DNA from: Paracoccus sphaerophysae
GTDB taxonomy: Bacteria > Pseudomonadota > Alphaproteobacteria > Rhodobacterales > Rhodobacteraceae
Reading direction: 5' to 3'
DNA length: 56,669 nt
Assembly: GCF_000763805.1 (NCBI RefSeq)
Contig: NZ_JRKS01000016.1
Coordinates: 1 to 56,669 of the forward strand
The position numbers were made by a program, and so were the translations under genes. This document shows, piece after piece, positions 26,828 to 38,209 of the stretch. Under the pieces are notes generated by a model. The model saw only the letters and a program-made list of their open reading frames with translations. It did no database searches and was not told the origin of the DNA. The number at the start of each line of letters is the position of its first letter. Position 1 is the stretch's first letter.

Positions 26828-27255
26828 CATGCCCCCGCCGCCTCGGCCGCCGCCTGCCAGGCCAGCAGGATCGAGGCGTGGCGGTTGGGGAAATCCCGCG
26901 CCGGCGACAAGGCCTTGGCCCCGGCGAAGGCGCCGGCGGGTGCCGGGCCTCCCTGGGTCAGCATGGCGCGAAGCGCGTCGCGGGCGGCGGCCAGCTCGGC
27001 CGGGGTGCGGCCGATCACCGCGCCCCCCAGCACCGCGGCCGAGGCCTGGCCCAGGGCGCAGGCCCGCACCTCTTGCGCGAACTCGGCCACCCGGCCGTCG
27101 GCCAGCAAGACATGCGCCGTCACCGTCGATCCGCATTGCGGCGAGCGGAAGGTCGCGCTGCCGGTCGGGGCGGGCAGGCGGCCCAGATGCGGGATGTCAG
27201 CCGCCAGCGCCAGCAGGCGACGCGAATATAGTGCCATCAGATCGTCGTCGGCCAT
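26827..27255 (-). CDS. Iron-sulfur cluster scaffold protein, IscU/NifU-like
   Basis: 142 residues. Resembles the N-terminal domain of NifU/IscU: cysteine C41 in RSPQCGSTVTAHV and C66 in EVRACALGQAS are in the expected positions. The third cysteine of IscU is replaced, with RHASILLAW in its place. Scaffold proteins of this group assemble Fe-S clusters, but the loss of a cysteine may mean another role. It diverges from hisI, whose start is 60 bases away. ATG at 27255 is chosen from the conserved N terminus MADDDLMALYSRRLLALA. Confidence 0.75.
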   Translation of the reverse strand: MADDDLMALYSRRLLALAADIPHLGRLPAPTGSATFRSPQCGSTVTAHVLLADGRVAEFAQEVRACALGQASAAVLGGAVIGRTPAELAAARDALRAMLTQGGPAPAGAFAGAKALSPARDFPNRHASILLAWQAAAEAAGA

Positions 27256-27315
27256 CGGCTTTCCCCGCGCACAGTCCGGGGATAGATAGGCGCGCGGCCC
27301 GGAAAGGAAAACCAG

Positions 27316-27672
27316 ATGTTCGACCCCGCCACGCTTCGCTTTGACGGCAACGGCCTGATCCCGGCCATCGCGCAGGATCATGCCTCGGGCGAGGTGCTGA
27401 TGCTGGCCTGGATGAACGTCGAGGCTGTTCGGAAGACGCTCGAGGAAGGTCGCGTAACCTATTGGTCACGCTCGCGTCAGTCGTTCTGGACCAAGGGCGA
27501 GACATCGGGGCACACCCAGCGTCTGGTCGAGATGCGGGTCGATTGCGACCGAGACTGCCTGCTGCTGCTGGTGGAACAGACCGGCCCGGCCTGCCACACC
27601 AACCGCCGGTCGTGCTTCTATACCGCGATCCGCGACGGGGCCGAGATCGAGCTTCACAGCCCGATCAGCTGA
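27316..27672 (+). CDS. hisI: Phosphoribosyl-AMP cyclohydrolase
   Basis: 118 residues, the length of stand-alone HisI. It opens the purine ring of phosphoribosyl-AMP in histidine synthesis using zinc. Motifs: [38 protein letters not shown] and the metal ligands in [20 protein letters not shown]. No other his gene is nearby. Its last 19 bases overlap the end of the minus-strand gluQ gene. Confidence 0.96.
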   Translation: MFDPATLRFDGNGLIPAIAQDHASGEVLMLAWMNVEAVRKTLEEGRVTYWSRSRQSFWTKGETSGHTQRLVEMRVDCDRDCLLLLVEQTGPACHTNRRSCFYTAIRDGAEIELHSPIS

Positions 27673-28523
27673 CGCACGTCCTGCGGCGTCAGCCCGGCCG
27701 CGCGATAGCTGGCGATGGCGCGGGCATCGTCGCGCTTGGCGAGCCGCTTTCCGGCATCGTCGCGGATCAGCCGGTGGTGGTGATAGGCGGGGGTGGGCAG
27801 GCCCAGCAGCCGCTGCAGCAGGACGTGGATATGGGTCGAATCGAACAGGTCCTTGCCCCGCGTCACCAGCGTGATCCCCTGCGCCGCGTCGTCCACCGCC
27901 ACAGACAGGTGATAGCTGGTCCCCATCCCCCGGCGGGCCAGCACCACGTCGCCGATCCCGTCGATGAAATCCGCCGCCGCCAGCCGATGCGCCTGTCCGG
28001 GCAGGATGCGCTGGTCGTGAAACGCGATGCCGTCGTCGCCCAGCGCCGCGAAGGCGCGGCGGACATCCAGCCGGATCGCATCGTCGGGGCCGGCGTCGCG
28101 CATGACGCGGCCGCGGCAGGTGCCGGGATAGACCGGGCCGTCGGGGCCCAGTAGCGGCGCGGCGCCCTCTTGCGGGGCCGACAGCGCCCCGGCGATATCG
28201 GCGCGGCGGCAGCGGCAGGGATAGGTCAGGCCCATCGCCGCCAGCCGGTCGAGCGCCGCGGCATAGGCGGGCAGGCGGTCGGACTGCCGCATCACCGGCT
28301 GCGGCCAGTGGAGCCCCAGCCAGCGCAGGTCATCGAAGATCGCGGTCTCCCATTCCGGGCGGCAGCGGGCGCGGTCGATATCCTCGATGCGGATGAGGAA
28401 CTGTCCCGGATCGGCCAGCCGCGCCGCGGTCAGCGCCGCGAAGGCGTGGCCGAGATGCAGCGGCCCGGTTGGCGAGGGGGCGAACCGCGTTCGCGTCGGC
28501 GTCGGGGTCAGCCCGCCAGCCAT
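27654..28523 (-). CDS. gluQ: Glutamyl-Q tRNA(Asp) synthetase
   Basis: 289 residues, about half of GluRS. It attaches glutamate to the queuosine base at the wobble position of tRNA(Asp). The HIGH-type motif is [16 protein letters not shown], the KMSKS-like motif is GKRLAKRD near residue 258, and there is no anticodon-binding domain. Cysteines in [10 protein letters not shown] fit the family zinc site. The start overlaps the end of trmFO by 16 bases and the stop overlaps hisI. Confidence 0.93.
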   Translation of the reverse strand: MAGGLTPTPTRTRFAPSPTGPLHLGHAFAALTAARLADPGQFLIRIEDIDRARCRPEWETAIFDDLRWLGLHWPQPVMRQSDRLPAYAAALDRLAAMGLTYPCRCRRADIAGALSAPQEGAAPLLGPDGPVYPGTCRGRVMRDAGPDDAIRLDVRRAFAALGDDGIAFHDQRILPGQAHRLAAADFIDGIGDVVLARRGMGTSYHLSVAVDDAAQGITLVTRGKDLFDSTHIHVLLQRLLGLPTPAYHHHRLIRDDAGKRLAKRDDARAIASYRAAGLTPQDVRQLIGL

Positions 28524-29842
28524 GCCGCGAAATCCGCCTTGGCGCGTTCGGTATAGGCCGGATAGCGATCCTTGCGCCCGCGCCGCCCGCCCCGCCCCTC
28601 GACCGGCGGGAAAAGCCCGAAATTGACGTTCATCGGCTGGAAGGTTTTTGCCTCGGCCCCGCCGGTGATGTGGTGGACCAGCGCCCCCATCGCCGTCGTC
28701 TGCAGCGGCGGGCCGAGGTCGCGCCCCAGTGCCTCGGCCGCGGCCATGCGGCCGGCCAGCAGCCCCATCGCGGCGCTTTCGACATAGCCCTCGACCCCCG
28801 TGACCTGGCCCGCAAAGCGCAGGTTCGGCCGCGCGCGCAGCCGCAGCCGGTCGTCGATCAGGGTCGGGGAATTGAGGAAGGTGTTGCGGTGGATGCCGCC
28901 CAGCCGCGCAAAGCTTGCGTTCTGCAGGCCCGGGATCATGCGGAACACCTCGGTCTGCGCGCCGTATTTCATCTTGGTCTGGAAGCCGACGATATTATAC
29001 AGCGTCCCCAAAGCGTTATCGCGCCGCAACTGGACGACTGCATAGGGTTTCTCGGCCGGCTTGTGGGCGTTGGTCAGCCCGACCGGCTTCATCGGCCCGT
29101 GGCGCAACGTCTCGCGGCCCCGCTCGGCCATCACCTCGATGGGCAGGCAGCCGTCGAAATAGCCGGCGGTCTCGCCCTCGTGGAACTCGGTCTTGTCGGC
29201 GGCCAGCAGCGCGTCGATGAACGCCTCGTAGTCGTCGCGGGTCATCGGGCAGTTGAGATAGGCAGTGCGCTCGTCCTCGGTCTCGCCCTTGTCATAGCGC
29301 GACTGCCGCCACGCCACCCCCATGTCGATGGTGTCGGCATGGACGATCGGCGCGATGGCGTCAAAAAAGGCCAGCGCATCGGCCCCGGTTTCGGCCTGGA
29401 TCGCCGCCCCCAGCGCCGGAGAGGTCAGCGGTCCGGTGGCGATGATCCACCGGCCCTCGCGGGGCAGGTCGGTAATCTCGCCCGGCTGGATCGTGACCAG
29501 CGGTTCGGCCCGCAGCGCGGCAGTGACCGAGGCCGAAAAGGCGTCGCGGTCCACCGCCAGCGCCCCGCCCGCGGGCAGCTTGTGGCGGTCGGCCATCGCC
29601 ATGATGAGCCCCTCGGCCGCGCGCATTTCCCAGTGCAGCTGGCCCACCGCGTTCATCACGTCGTCGTCCGACCGGAAGCTGTTGGAACACACCATCTCGG
29701 CGCAGTCGCCGGTGCGATGGGCGAATGTGCCGAGGGCAGGGCGCATCTCGTGCAGCACCACGGGCAGGCCGGCGCGGGCGATCTGCCAGGCGGCCTCGGA
29801 CCCGGCCATGCCGGCGCCGACGATGTGGATGGGGTCGGTCAT
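28508..29842 (-). CDS. trmFO: tRNA m5U54 methyltransferase TrmFO
   Basis: 444 residues. It methylates U54 in the tRNA T loop using folate and FAD rather than S-adenosylmethionine. [20 protein letters not shown] is the FAD-binding Rossmann loop, [12 protein letters not shown] carries the conserved cysteine region, and [20 protein letters not shown] and NVNFGLFPP are family motifs. It precedes gluQ, another tRNA-modifying gene, with a 16-base overlap, so the two are probably co-transcribed. A terminator separates it from rplY. Confidence 0.96.
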   Translation of the reverse strand: MTDPIHIVGAGMAGSEAAWQIARAGLPVVLHEMRPALGTFAHRTGDCAEMVCSNSFRSDDDVMNAVGQLHWEMRAAEGLIMAMADRHKLPAGGALAVDRDAFSASVTAALRAEPLVTIQPGEITDLPREGRWIIATGPLTSPALGAAIQAETGADALAFFDAIAPIVHADTIDMGVAWRQSRYDKGETEDERTAYLNCPMTRDDYEAFIDALLAADKTEFHEGETAGYFDGCLPIEVMAERGRETLRHGPMKPVGLTNAHKPAEKPYAVVQLRRDNALGTLYNIVGFQTKMKYGAQTEVFRMIPGLQNASFARLGGIHRNTFLNSPTLIDDRLRLRARPNLRFAGQVTGVEGYVESAAMGLLAGRMAAAEALGRDLGPPLQTTAMGALVHHITGGAEAKTFQPMNVNFGLFPPVEGRGGRRGRKDRYPAYTERAKADFAAWLAG

Positions 29843-29873
29843 GGCACGGACCTATCAGCGGCGGCGGTCATGC

Positions 29874-29901
29874 AAAAGGGGCGGCGCCGCGGCGCCGCCC
29901 C
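29874..29901 (-). terminator. Rho-independent terminator of rplY
   Basis: On the minus strand GGGGCGGCGCC and GGCGCCGCCCC form an 11-pair stem with a two-base centre, followed by TTTT (29877-29874). It lies 22 bases past the rplY stop. Confidence 0.9.
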
Positions 29902-29922
29902 TGAAAGTTCGGACAGGGTCGG

Positions 29923-30591
29923 TCACTCGGCGTCGGTCGGCGCGACGTCGGGGTCCATCTCGGTCGTCTCGACGACCTCGCCCTCGCCCTCGCCGCCGTC
30001 GGCGTTGTCCTCGGACCGCAGGCCCGAGGGCGCAGCGATGTTGGCGATGACGAAGTTGCGGTCGATGGTCGGCTTGGCGCCGGCCGGCAGCTCGATGTCG
30101 CTGATGTGGATCACGTCACCGATCTTCTTGCCCTTGAGGTCAACGGTGATGTGGTCCGGGATGTCGGACGCGGTCACCACCAACTCGACCTCGGGGCGCA
30201 CAACCACCAACGTGCCGCCGCGCTTGAGGCCCGGCGCTTCCTCGTGGTTGATGAAATCGACGTGGATGAACAGGTTCACCCGCGTGTTCCGGTGCAGGCG
30301 CATCAGGTCGATATGGGTCGGCAGGTCCTTGACCACGTCGCGCTGGACGCCGCGGCAGATGACGCGGACGTCGTCCTGGCCCTCGACCTTGAGGTTCCAC
30401 AGCGTGGACATGAAGCGTCCCGCGCGCAGCTTGGTCAGCAGGGGGTTGAAGTCGAGCTGGATCGGCGTCGGGTCCTTGCCGTTGCCGTAAACGATACCGG
30501 GCACCTTGCCATTGCGGCGAGCTTGACGGGCGGCCCCCTTGCCTGTCCCCGTGCGTGCCTCGGCCACCAGATCAGGGATCTCTTTGGCCAT
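29923..30591 (-). CDS. rplY: 50S ribosomal protein bL25 (CTC form)
   Basis: 222 residues, the long CTC type. It binds 5S rRNA. The N terminus [20 protein letters not shown] contains the conserved VPGIVYG region, and the C-terminal TL5/CTC beta domain is followed by an acidic tail rich in Glu and Asp. The ATG at 30591 has AAAGGA upstream and starts the conserved protein; an earlier in-frame codon does not. A terminator at 29874-29901 ends the transcript. Confidence 0.95.
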   Translation of the reverse strand: MAKEIPDLVAEARTGTGKGAARQARRNGKVPGIVYGNGKDPTPIQLDFNPLLTKLRAGRFMSTLWNLKVEGQDDVRVICRGVQRDVVKDLPTHIDLMRLHRNTRVNLFIHVDFINHEEAPGLKRGGTLVVVRPEVELVVTASDIPDHITVDLKGKKIGDVIHISDIELPAGAKPTIDRNFVIANIAAPSGLRSEDNADGGEGEGEVVETTEMDPDVAPTDAE

Positions 30592-30758
30592 TGCTATGTT
30601 CCTTTCAGGTTTCATCCGGCCGCCTCCAAGGGTGTCTTGGCCGGAAGCCGCGCCTATAGCGCAGCCGCGCCGGGATGGAAAGCGCCATTCCGGCCGGGGA
30701 ACCGCTGTGGTTGCCGTCACGTTCGGGACCTGCAATCGCAGGCAGAACGGAGCATCCC

Positions 30759-31583
30759 ATGTCCTGGATCGAAACCGACGACGGCGTGGGGGTTTACACC
30801 AAGGACTGGGGCGAGGGCAGGCCCGTCGTCCTGATCCACGGCTGGCCGCTGTCGGCGGATTCGTGGCAACATCAGGCCCGCGCGCTGGTCCAGGCGGGCT
30901 ATCGGGTGGTGAGCTATGACCGGCGCGGCTTTGGCCGGTCGGACCAGCCGCTGGGCGGTTATGACTATGACACGCTGGCCGACGACCTTTCCGCGGTCAT
31001 GGACGCGCTGGAACTGGACGGCGCCGCGCTGGTCGGCTTTTCGATGGGCGGCGGAGAGATCGCCCGCTGCATGTCCCGCCACGCCGGCAAGGGGGTGGAG
31101 CGGGTGGCGTTCCTGTCCTCGGTCGTGCCGGGGCTCTTGCAATGCGAGGACAACCCCGACGGGGCGACGCCGCAGATGATCGACCAGATCAAGGAGGGCA
31201 TCGTCCAGGACCGGCCCGCCTTCCTGCAAAGTTTCCTCAAGCTCTTCTACGGCGTCGGCGCGTTCCGCAGCCCGGTGAGCCAGGCGGTGCTGGACTGGAA
31301 CTGGGGGATCGCGCTGCAGGCGAGCCCGCTGGCGACGACGGCTTGCGTCGATGCCTTCGGGATGACCGACTTCACCCCAGACATCGCCCAGATCGGCTGT
31401 CCGGTGCTGATCATGCACGGCACCGCCGACGGGCCTGCCCCCCACACGGCGACGGGGCTGCGGCTGTCGCGGATGCTGCCGCGGGCGCGCTATGTGGAGC
31501 TGCCGGGCGCGCCGCACGGCATCCTCGAAACCCACGCCGCCGAGGTGAACGCGGCGCTGCTTGATTTCCTGGGGCAGCGCTAG
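30759..31583 (+). CDS. Alpha/beta hydrolase (chloroperoxidase-like)
   Basis: 274 residues. [17 protein letters not shown] is the oxyanion-hole region, [13 protein letters not shown] holds the nucleophile serine, and APHGI the catalytic histidine. It fits the cofactor-free haloperoxidase/esterase group of alpha/beta hydrolases. The substrate is unknown. GGAG lies just before the ATG at 30759. It is divergent from rplY and converges with lldD. Confidence 0.9.
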   Translation: MSWIETDDGVGVYTKDWGEGRPVVLIHGWPLSADSWQHQARALVQAGYRVVSYDRRGFGRSDQPLGGYDYDTLADDLSAVMDALELDGAALVGFSMGGGEIARCMSRHAGKGVERVAFLSSVVPGLLQCEDNPDGATPQMIDQIKEGIVQDRPAFLQSFLKLFYGVGAFRSPVSQAVLDWNWGIALQASPLATTACVDAFGMTDFTPDIAQIGCPVLIMHGTADGPAPHTATGLRLSRMLPRARYVELPGAPHGILETHAAEVNAALLDFLGQR

Positions 31584-31593
31584 GCCCGGCAGG

Positions 31594-32757
31594 TCAGGCG
31601 TATTCGTCCTGCCACGCCGCCGGCACGAAGACATTGTGGCGGCCGACATTGTGGATGTCGCGTTCGCCGCACAGCGCCATCGAGATGTCCAGCTCCTTGC
31701 GGATCACCTCGAGCGCCGCGGTCACCCCGGCCTCGCCCATCGCGCCCAGGCCGTGGACGAAGGCGCGGCCGATCCAGGTCGCGTGCGCTCCCAGCGCCAG
31801 CGCCTTCAGCACGTCCTGGCCCGAGCGGATGCCCGAATCGAGGTGGATCTCGATCCGGTCGCCCACCGCCTCGACGATCTCGGGCAGCACCCGGATCGAG
31901 GACAGCGCCCCGTCCAGCTGCCGGCCGCCGTGGTTCGACACGACGATGGCGTCGGCGCCGAAATCGGCGGCGATCCGGGCGTCGTCGGCGTCGAGGATGC
32001 CTTTCAGGACCAGCTTGCCGCCCCACATGTCGCGGATGCGGGCGATCTTCTGCCAGTCAAGCTGCGGGTCGAACTGCTCGGCCGTCCAGCTGGCGAGGTT
32101 GGCGGTGTCCGTCACCCCCTTGGCGTGACCGACGATGTTGCCGAAGAACCGCCTTTTGGTCCGCAGCATCTCCATCCCCCAGCGCCAGCGGGTGGCGAGG
32201 TCGGCGATCGACGAGGGGGTCAGCTTGGGCGGCGCGCTCAGCCCGTTCTTCAGGTCCTTGTGGCGCTGGCCCAGGATCTGCAGGTCCAGCGTCAGCACCA
32301 GCGCCGAACAGCCCGCGGCCTTGGCCCGGCCGATGATGTTTTCCAGGAATTCCTGGTCCTTCATCACGTAAAGCTGGAACATGAACGGTTTGGTCGTGAG
32401 CGCGGCCACGTCCTCGATCGAACAGATCGACATGGTGGACAGGCAGAACGGGACGCCGAACTTCTCGGCCGCGCGGGCGGCCTTGATCTCGCCGTCGGCG
32501 CGCTGCATCCCGGTCAGCCCGACCGGGGCGAGCCCCACCGGCATGGTGACCGGCATCCCGATCATGTCCGAGGCGATGTTGCGGTTCGACATGTCCACCG
32601 CAACCTTCTGGCGCAGGCGGACCTTCTGGAAGTCCGACGTGTTCTCGCGGAAGGTCTGTTCGGTGTAGCTGCCCGATTCCGCATAGTCGTAGAACATGCG
32701 CGGGGTGCGCGCCTTGTGCATCCGCTTGAGGTCGTCGATGCAGGTGATCACGGGCAT
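31594..32757 (-). CDS. lldD: FMN-dependent alpha-hydroxy-acid dehydrogenase, LldD-like
   Basis: 387 residues, full length. This FMN TIM-barrel family oxidises L-lactate or related acids, passing electrons to quinone in the case of LldD. Motifs: RTPRMFYDYAESGSYTEQTF, PVGLAPVGLTGMQRADGE, and SNHGGRQLDG with the catalytic histidine and arginine. L-lactate is the most likely substrate. No lactate permease is beside it. The lipoprotein gene 12 bases upstream on the same strand may share its transcript. Confidence 0.88.
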   Translation of the reverse strand: MPVITCIDDLKRMHKARTPRMFYDYAESGSYTEQTFRENTSDFQKVRLRQKVAVDMSNRNIASDMIGMPVTMPVGLAPVGLTGMQRADGEIKAARAAEKFGVPFCLSTMSICSIEDVAALTTKPFMFQLYVMKDQEFLENIIGRAKAAGCSALVLTLDLQILGQRHKDLKNGLSAPPKLTPSSIADLATRWRWGMEMLRTKRRFFGNIVGHAKGVTDTANLASWTAEQFDPQLDWQKIARIRDMWGGKLVLKGILDADDARIAADFGADAIVVSNHGGRQLDGALSSIRVLPEIVEAVGDRIEIHLDSGIRSGQDVLKALALGAHATWIGRAFVHGLGAMGEAGVTAALEVIRKELDISMALCGERDIHNVGRHNVFVPAAWQDEYA

Positions 32758-32769
32758 GGGGCGCTCCGG

Positions 32770-33306
32770 TCAGGGTTGGGGTTTGCAGGGGACGGCGGCC
32801 GGATCGGCGGTGCCGGGCGGGCAGTCGGGCCGGGGCATCGTGGCGCCGACCGGCTCGTCCCCCAGCGCGCGGGCGCGGTCGCGCAGGGCGCGGATGCGGG
32901 CGGCGGTGGCGGGGTCGGTGGTGTCCGCGCGGCCAGCGGTGGGGCCAGCGGAGGGGGCCGCGGTGCCGGTGTCGGTACGCGGCGGCTGGGCCGCGGGCAG
33001 CTCGGTCCGCGCGAGAGCGTCGGCGCGGCGCTGCAGGTCGGTGGCGCGATCCCCCAGCGCGGGGGCGTCGCTGACCGTACGGCGGGCGGCCTGGGCCCGG
33101 GCCTCGGCCGCGGCGCGGCGGGCGTCGAGCGCGGCGCCCACCGCCTCGGGATCGGCGGCGGCGTCGCCGGCATGGTCCGGGATTGCCGGCGGCTGGTTCA
33201 GTTCCGACAGCGGCAGCAGGCGCGGATAGTCGGCCTCGTCCGGCTGGGCGCAGGCGGTCAGCGCCATCATGGCAAGCAGGGCGATACGGGCGGGGCGTCG
33301 CGACAT
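32770..33306 (-). CDS. Hypothetical lipoprotein
   Basis: 178 residues. MSRRPARIALLAMMALTAC is a lipoprotein signal (lipobox LTAC, cysteine at residue 19). The mature part is Ala/Arg/Asp-rich with likely coiled-coil stretches (ALDARRAAAEARAQAARRT and DLQRRADALARTEL), and a C-terminal cysteine pair. It is not recognised. Its stop is 12 bases before the lldD start, so it may be co-transcribed with it. Confidence 0.7.
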   Translation of the reverse strand: MSRRPARIALLAMMALTACAQPDEADYPRLLPLSELNQPPAIPDHAGDAAADPEAVGAALDARRAAAEARAQAARRTVSDAPALGDRATDLQRRADALARTELPAAQPPRTDTGTAAPSAGPTAGRADTTDPATAARIRALRDRARALGDEPVGATMPRPDCPPGTADPAAVPCKPQP

Positions 33307-33413
33307 CGCGTCACGATAGCATCCGGTGCCTCAGCGGCAACCCGCAGCGACGGCGGGGAGCGAGCCCTGACGCCGCGCTTTCCCCGCGGCCGCCGTTGGC
33401 CTAGAAACGCCCG

Positions 33414-33998
33414 ATGGCCCGCACCCAAGGTTCCCGCGCCGAGATCACCGGCCCGCTCGTCCGTCAGGCCGCGCGGCGGCTGTTCGCGCGCCACGGCTAT
33501 GCCGCCGTTTCGATGCGCCAGATCGCGGCGGCCGTCGGGGTTCAGGCGGGCGCGCTCTATGCCTATACGCCCGACAAGCAGGCGCTGCTGGCCGATCTGC
33601 TGCGCGACCATATGGAGCTGCTGCTCGCCGCCTGGGAGGATGAGGGTGGCGATCCGCTGGCGCGGCTGGAACGGTTCGTGCGCTTTCACATCGGCTATTC
33701 GCTGGACCACCCCGACGAGGTGTTCCTCAGCTACATGGAACTGCGGAACCTCACCCCCGACAACCACGCCGCCATCGCCGCCCTGCGCGGGCGCTATGAA
33801 ACCGCGCTGGCCGACATCCTGCGCGCCGGCGCCGAGGCGGGCGTGATGCGCGTCGCCGATGCGCGGCTGGCGGCGATGGCGCTGATCGCGATGCTGACCG
33901 GCGTCACCAACTGGTTTCGCGAGGGTGGGCGGCTGGACCGCGCGGCAGTGGCCGACCATTACTGGACGCTTGCCCGCGGGGCGGTCGGCGCGGGATGA
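33414..33998 (+). CDS. TetR/AcrR family transcriptional regulator
   Basis: 194 residues. The N-terminal HTH is clear: AARRLFARHGYAAVSMRQIA followed by VGVQAGALYAYTPDKQALLA. The C-terminal ligand domain is not diagnostic. The ligand and targets are unknown. It ends 7 bases before the dnaG start on the same strand, which is unusual for a regulator, and it may be co-transcribed with dnaG. Confidence 0.92.
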   Translation: MARTQGSRAEITGPLVRQAARRLFARHGYAAVSMRQIAAAVGVQAGALYAYTPDKQALLADLLRDHMELLLAAWEDEGGDPLARLERFVRFHIGYSLDHPDEVFLSYMELRNLTPDNHAAIAALRGRYETALADILRAGAEAGVMRVADARLAAMALIAMLTGVTNWFREGGRLDRAAVADHYWTLARGAVGAG

Positions 33999-34005
33999 TC
34001 GGGAC

Positions 34006-35919
34006 ATGAGTCTGCCGCCCGGATTTCTCGACGACCTGCGCGCCCGCGTCCCGATCAGCCGGATCGTCGGGCGGCGGGTGACGTGGGACCTGCGGAAATC
34101 GAACCAGGCCAAGGGCGACTGGTGGGCGCCCTGTCCGTTCCATTCGGAGAAGACCGCTTCGTTCCACGTCGATGACCAAAAGGGGTTCTATTACTGCTTC
34201 GGCTGCCACGCCAAGGGCGACGCGCTGGGGTTCCTTCGCGAGGCCGAGGGGATGGGCTTTCTGGACGCCGTCGCCGTCATGGCCGCCGAAGCCGGCGTGC
34301 CGATGCCGGAACGCAGCCCGCGCGAACAGGCGCAGACCGACCGCCGCACCGAACTGACCGCGGTGATGGACCGCGCCGTGCGTTGGTTCCGGCTGCAGCT
34401 GCAGACCGGGGCGGGGGCCGCCGCCCGCGACTATCTCGCGGGGCGCGGGCTGGACGGCGCGGCGCTGGACCGCTTCGAGATCGGCTTTGCCCCGGACCTG
34501 CGGCAGGGGCTGATCCGGCACCTGACCGAGGCCGGCATCCCCGAGGCGATGGCGGTCGAGGCCGGTCTGGCGATCAAGCCGGATGCCGACGGGGGACGCG
34601 CGGGGCGCGATGGAGGCGCACCCTATGACCGCTTTCGCGGCCGGATCATCTTTCCGATCCGCGACGGGCGCGGCCGCTGCATCTCGTTCGGCGGCCGGGC
34701 GATGGACCCGAACGCGCGGGCCAAGTACCTCAACGGCCCCGAAACGGCGCTGTTCGACAAGGGGCGCAATCTCTACAACCTCGGGCCGGCCCGGGCGGCG
34801 GTGGCCAAGGGCCAGCCCCTGATCGTGGCCGAGGGCTATATGGACGTCATCGCGCTGGTCCGCGCGGGGATCGAGGGCGCCGTCGCGCCGCTGGGCACCG
34901 CGATCACCGAGGATCAGCTGCGGCTCATGTGGCGGGTCTCGCCCGAACCCGTCATCGCGCTGGATGGCGATGCGGCGGGCCTGCGGGCGGCGATGCGGCT
35001 GATCGACCTGGCGCTGCCGCTGACCGGGCCGGGGCAGGCGCTGCGCTTTGCGCTGCTGCCGCCGGGGCAGGACCCGGACGATCTGATCCGCGCCGGCGGC
35101 CCCGGGGCGATTCGGGCGGTGCTGGACCAGGCCCAACCGCTGGTCGACCTGCTGTGGCGGCGCGAAACCGAGGGCCGCAGCTTTGACAGCCCCGAACGCA
35201 AGGCGGCGCTGGACAAGACGCTGGCCGACGCCATCGCCCGCATCCCGGATACCGCCACCCGCGACCACTATGCCGCGGAACTCAAGCGCCAGCGCTGGGC
35301 GTTGTTTGCCCCCGCCCGGACCGAACGCGGCCGCTTTGCCCGCCGCGGCGAGCCGCCGCCGCCCGTGCCGCAGACCCGCGCCTCGACGCTGGTCGCGGCC
35401 GATCCGGGCGAGGCGCTGATCGAGGCGGTGATCCTCGCTCTCTGCGCCACCCATCCCGACCTGATCCCGCGGGTGGAATCGCGGCTGGAACGGCTCGACC
35501 CCGCCGATCCGGGCCGCGCGGCGCTGGTCCACGACCTGCTGGCGGGGGTTTCCAGCGCCCAGGGGCGGGCCGCCCTTGACGCGATCATGGGCGATCCCCA
35601 TGTCCGCTCGGCTCCGGCCATCGCCCACCCGGTCTCGGCCGGGGACGCGGCCGAGCCGATGCTGCTGAACGCCCTGGACCGGATCGAGGCGCACCGTTCC
35701 GCGCGCGAGGAAGTCGCCCGCGCCGAGGCCGAGATCGAGGGGCTGGCCGACGAGGGGCTGACCTGGCGGGTGACGCAGTCGACGCGCGCGCGCCAGCAGG
35801 CCGACCACCCGGACCTGGGCGGCGACAGCGGCGTGGTGGGGGATCAGCGGTCGCTGGCCGACCAGTTCGCCGCCGCCCGCGCCCAGGCCGAAGCGCTGAT
35901 CCGTGACCGCCGCCGCTGA
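34006..35919 (+). CDS. dnaG: DNA primase
   Basis: 637 residues. DnaG makes RNA primers for replication. The CHC2 zinc ribbon has C43, H46, C64 and C67 (CPFHSEKT and YYCFGCH), and the Toprim catalytic domain includes PLIVAEGYMDVIALVRAG and ALDGDAAG. The C-terminal helicase-binding domain is helical and variable. The ATG at 34006 begins the conserved protein. dnaG followed by rpoD is the classical macromolecular synthesis arrangement; a tetR gene takes the place of the usual upstream gene. Confidence 0.97.
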   Translation: MSLPPGFLDDLRARVPISRIVGRRVTWDLRKSNQAKGDWWAPCPFHSEKTASFHVDDQKGFYYCFGCHAKGDALGFLREAEGMGFLDAVAVMAAEAGVPMPERSPREQAQTDRRTELTAVMDRAVRWFRLQLQTGAGAAARDYLAGRGLDGAALDRFEIGFAPDLRQGLIRHLTEAGIPEAMAVEAGLAIKPDADGGRAGRDGGAPYDRFRGRIIFPIRDGRGRCISFGGRAMDPNARAKYLNGPETALFDKGRNLYNLGPARAAVAKGQPLIVAEGYMDVIALVRAGIEGAVAPLGTAITEDQLRLMWRVSPEPVIALDGDAAGLRAAMRLIDLALPLTGPGQALRFALLPPGQDPDDLIRAGGPGAIRAVLDQAQPLVDLLWRRETEGRSFDSPERKAALDKTLADAIARIPDTATRDHYAAELKRQRWALFAPARTERGRFARRGEPPPPVPQTRASTLVAADPGEALIEAVILALCATHPDLIPRVESRLERLDPADPGRAALVHDLLAGVSSAQGRAALDAIMGDPHVRSAPAIAHPVSAGDAAEPMLLNALDRIEAHRSAREEVARAEAEIEGLADEGLTWRVTQSTRARQQADHPDLGGDSGVVGDQRSLADQFAAARAQAEALIRDRRR

Positions 35920-35958
35920 GCGGCGTATCAGTTAACGAATCGGTAACCCCCTGTCGCT

Positions 35959-35987
35959 TTGACCGGGGCGCCCGATTCTAATAGAAA
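35959..35987 (+). promoter_or_regulatory. Likely rpoD promoter
   Basis: TTGACC (35959-35964) and TAGAAA (35982-35987) are 17 bases apart in the 139-base gap between dnaG and rpoD, 71 bases before the rpoD start codon. A second -10-like TAATAG (35979-35984) overlaps. rpoD may also be read from further upstream. Confidence 0.55.
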
Positions 35988-36058
35988 TCGCCGATAATCC
36001 GGCTCGATTCGGGGCGAATCAGTCGCCCGACCGAATCACTCGCAAGAAGGACACGCCC

Positions 36059-38050
<1,992 letters not shown>

Positions 38051-38053
38051 AGA

Positions 38054-38080
38054 CTGGGCCGGCCCCTTAGGGCCGGCAAC
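38054..38080 (+). terminator. Hairpin behind rpoD
   Basis: GCCGGCCC-TTA-GGGCCGGC lies just after the rpoD stop codon. Eight perfect pairs with a three-base loop; no T run follows, so it may be a weak or factor-aided terminator. Confidence 0.5.
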
Positions 38081-38131
38081 TTGCCCCAGCGTCAACCCGC
38101 GCGGTCAACTTTTGATGTGTTGCGCGGGCCA

Positions 38132-38162
38132 GTGGCGCGCGCCTAAACCTAGGGCGCGCCAC
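38132..38162. repeat. Inverted repeat before the BLUF gene
   Basis: GTGGCGCGC (38132-38140) pairs with GCGCGCCAC (38154-38162) around a 13-base loop, followed on the plus strand by six A. On the minus strand it would be preceded by T, so it is not a minus-strand terminator for the converging region either. It lies 48 bases before the BLUF start codon and could be an operator or an RNA hairpin. Confidence 0.5.
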
Positions 38163-38209
38163 GAAAAAACCGCCCCGGGCGCGCGAGTCTCCCTTCAGTA
38201 TCCCGGCCG

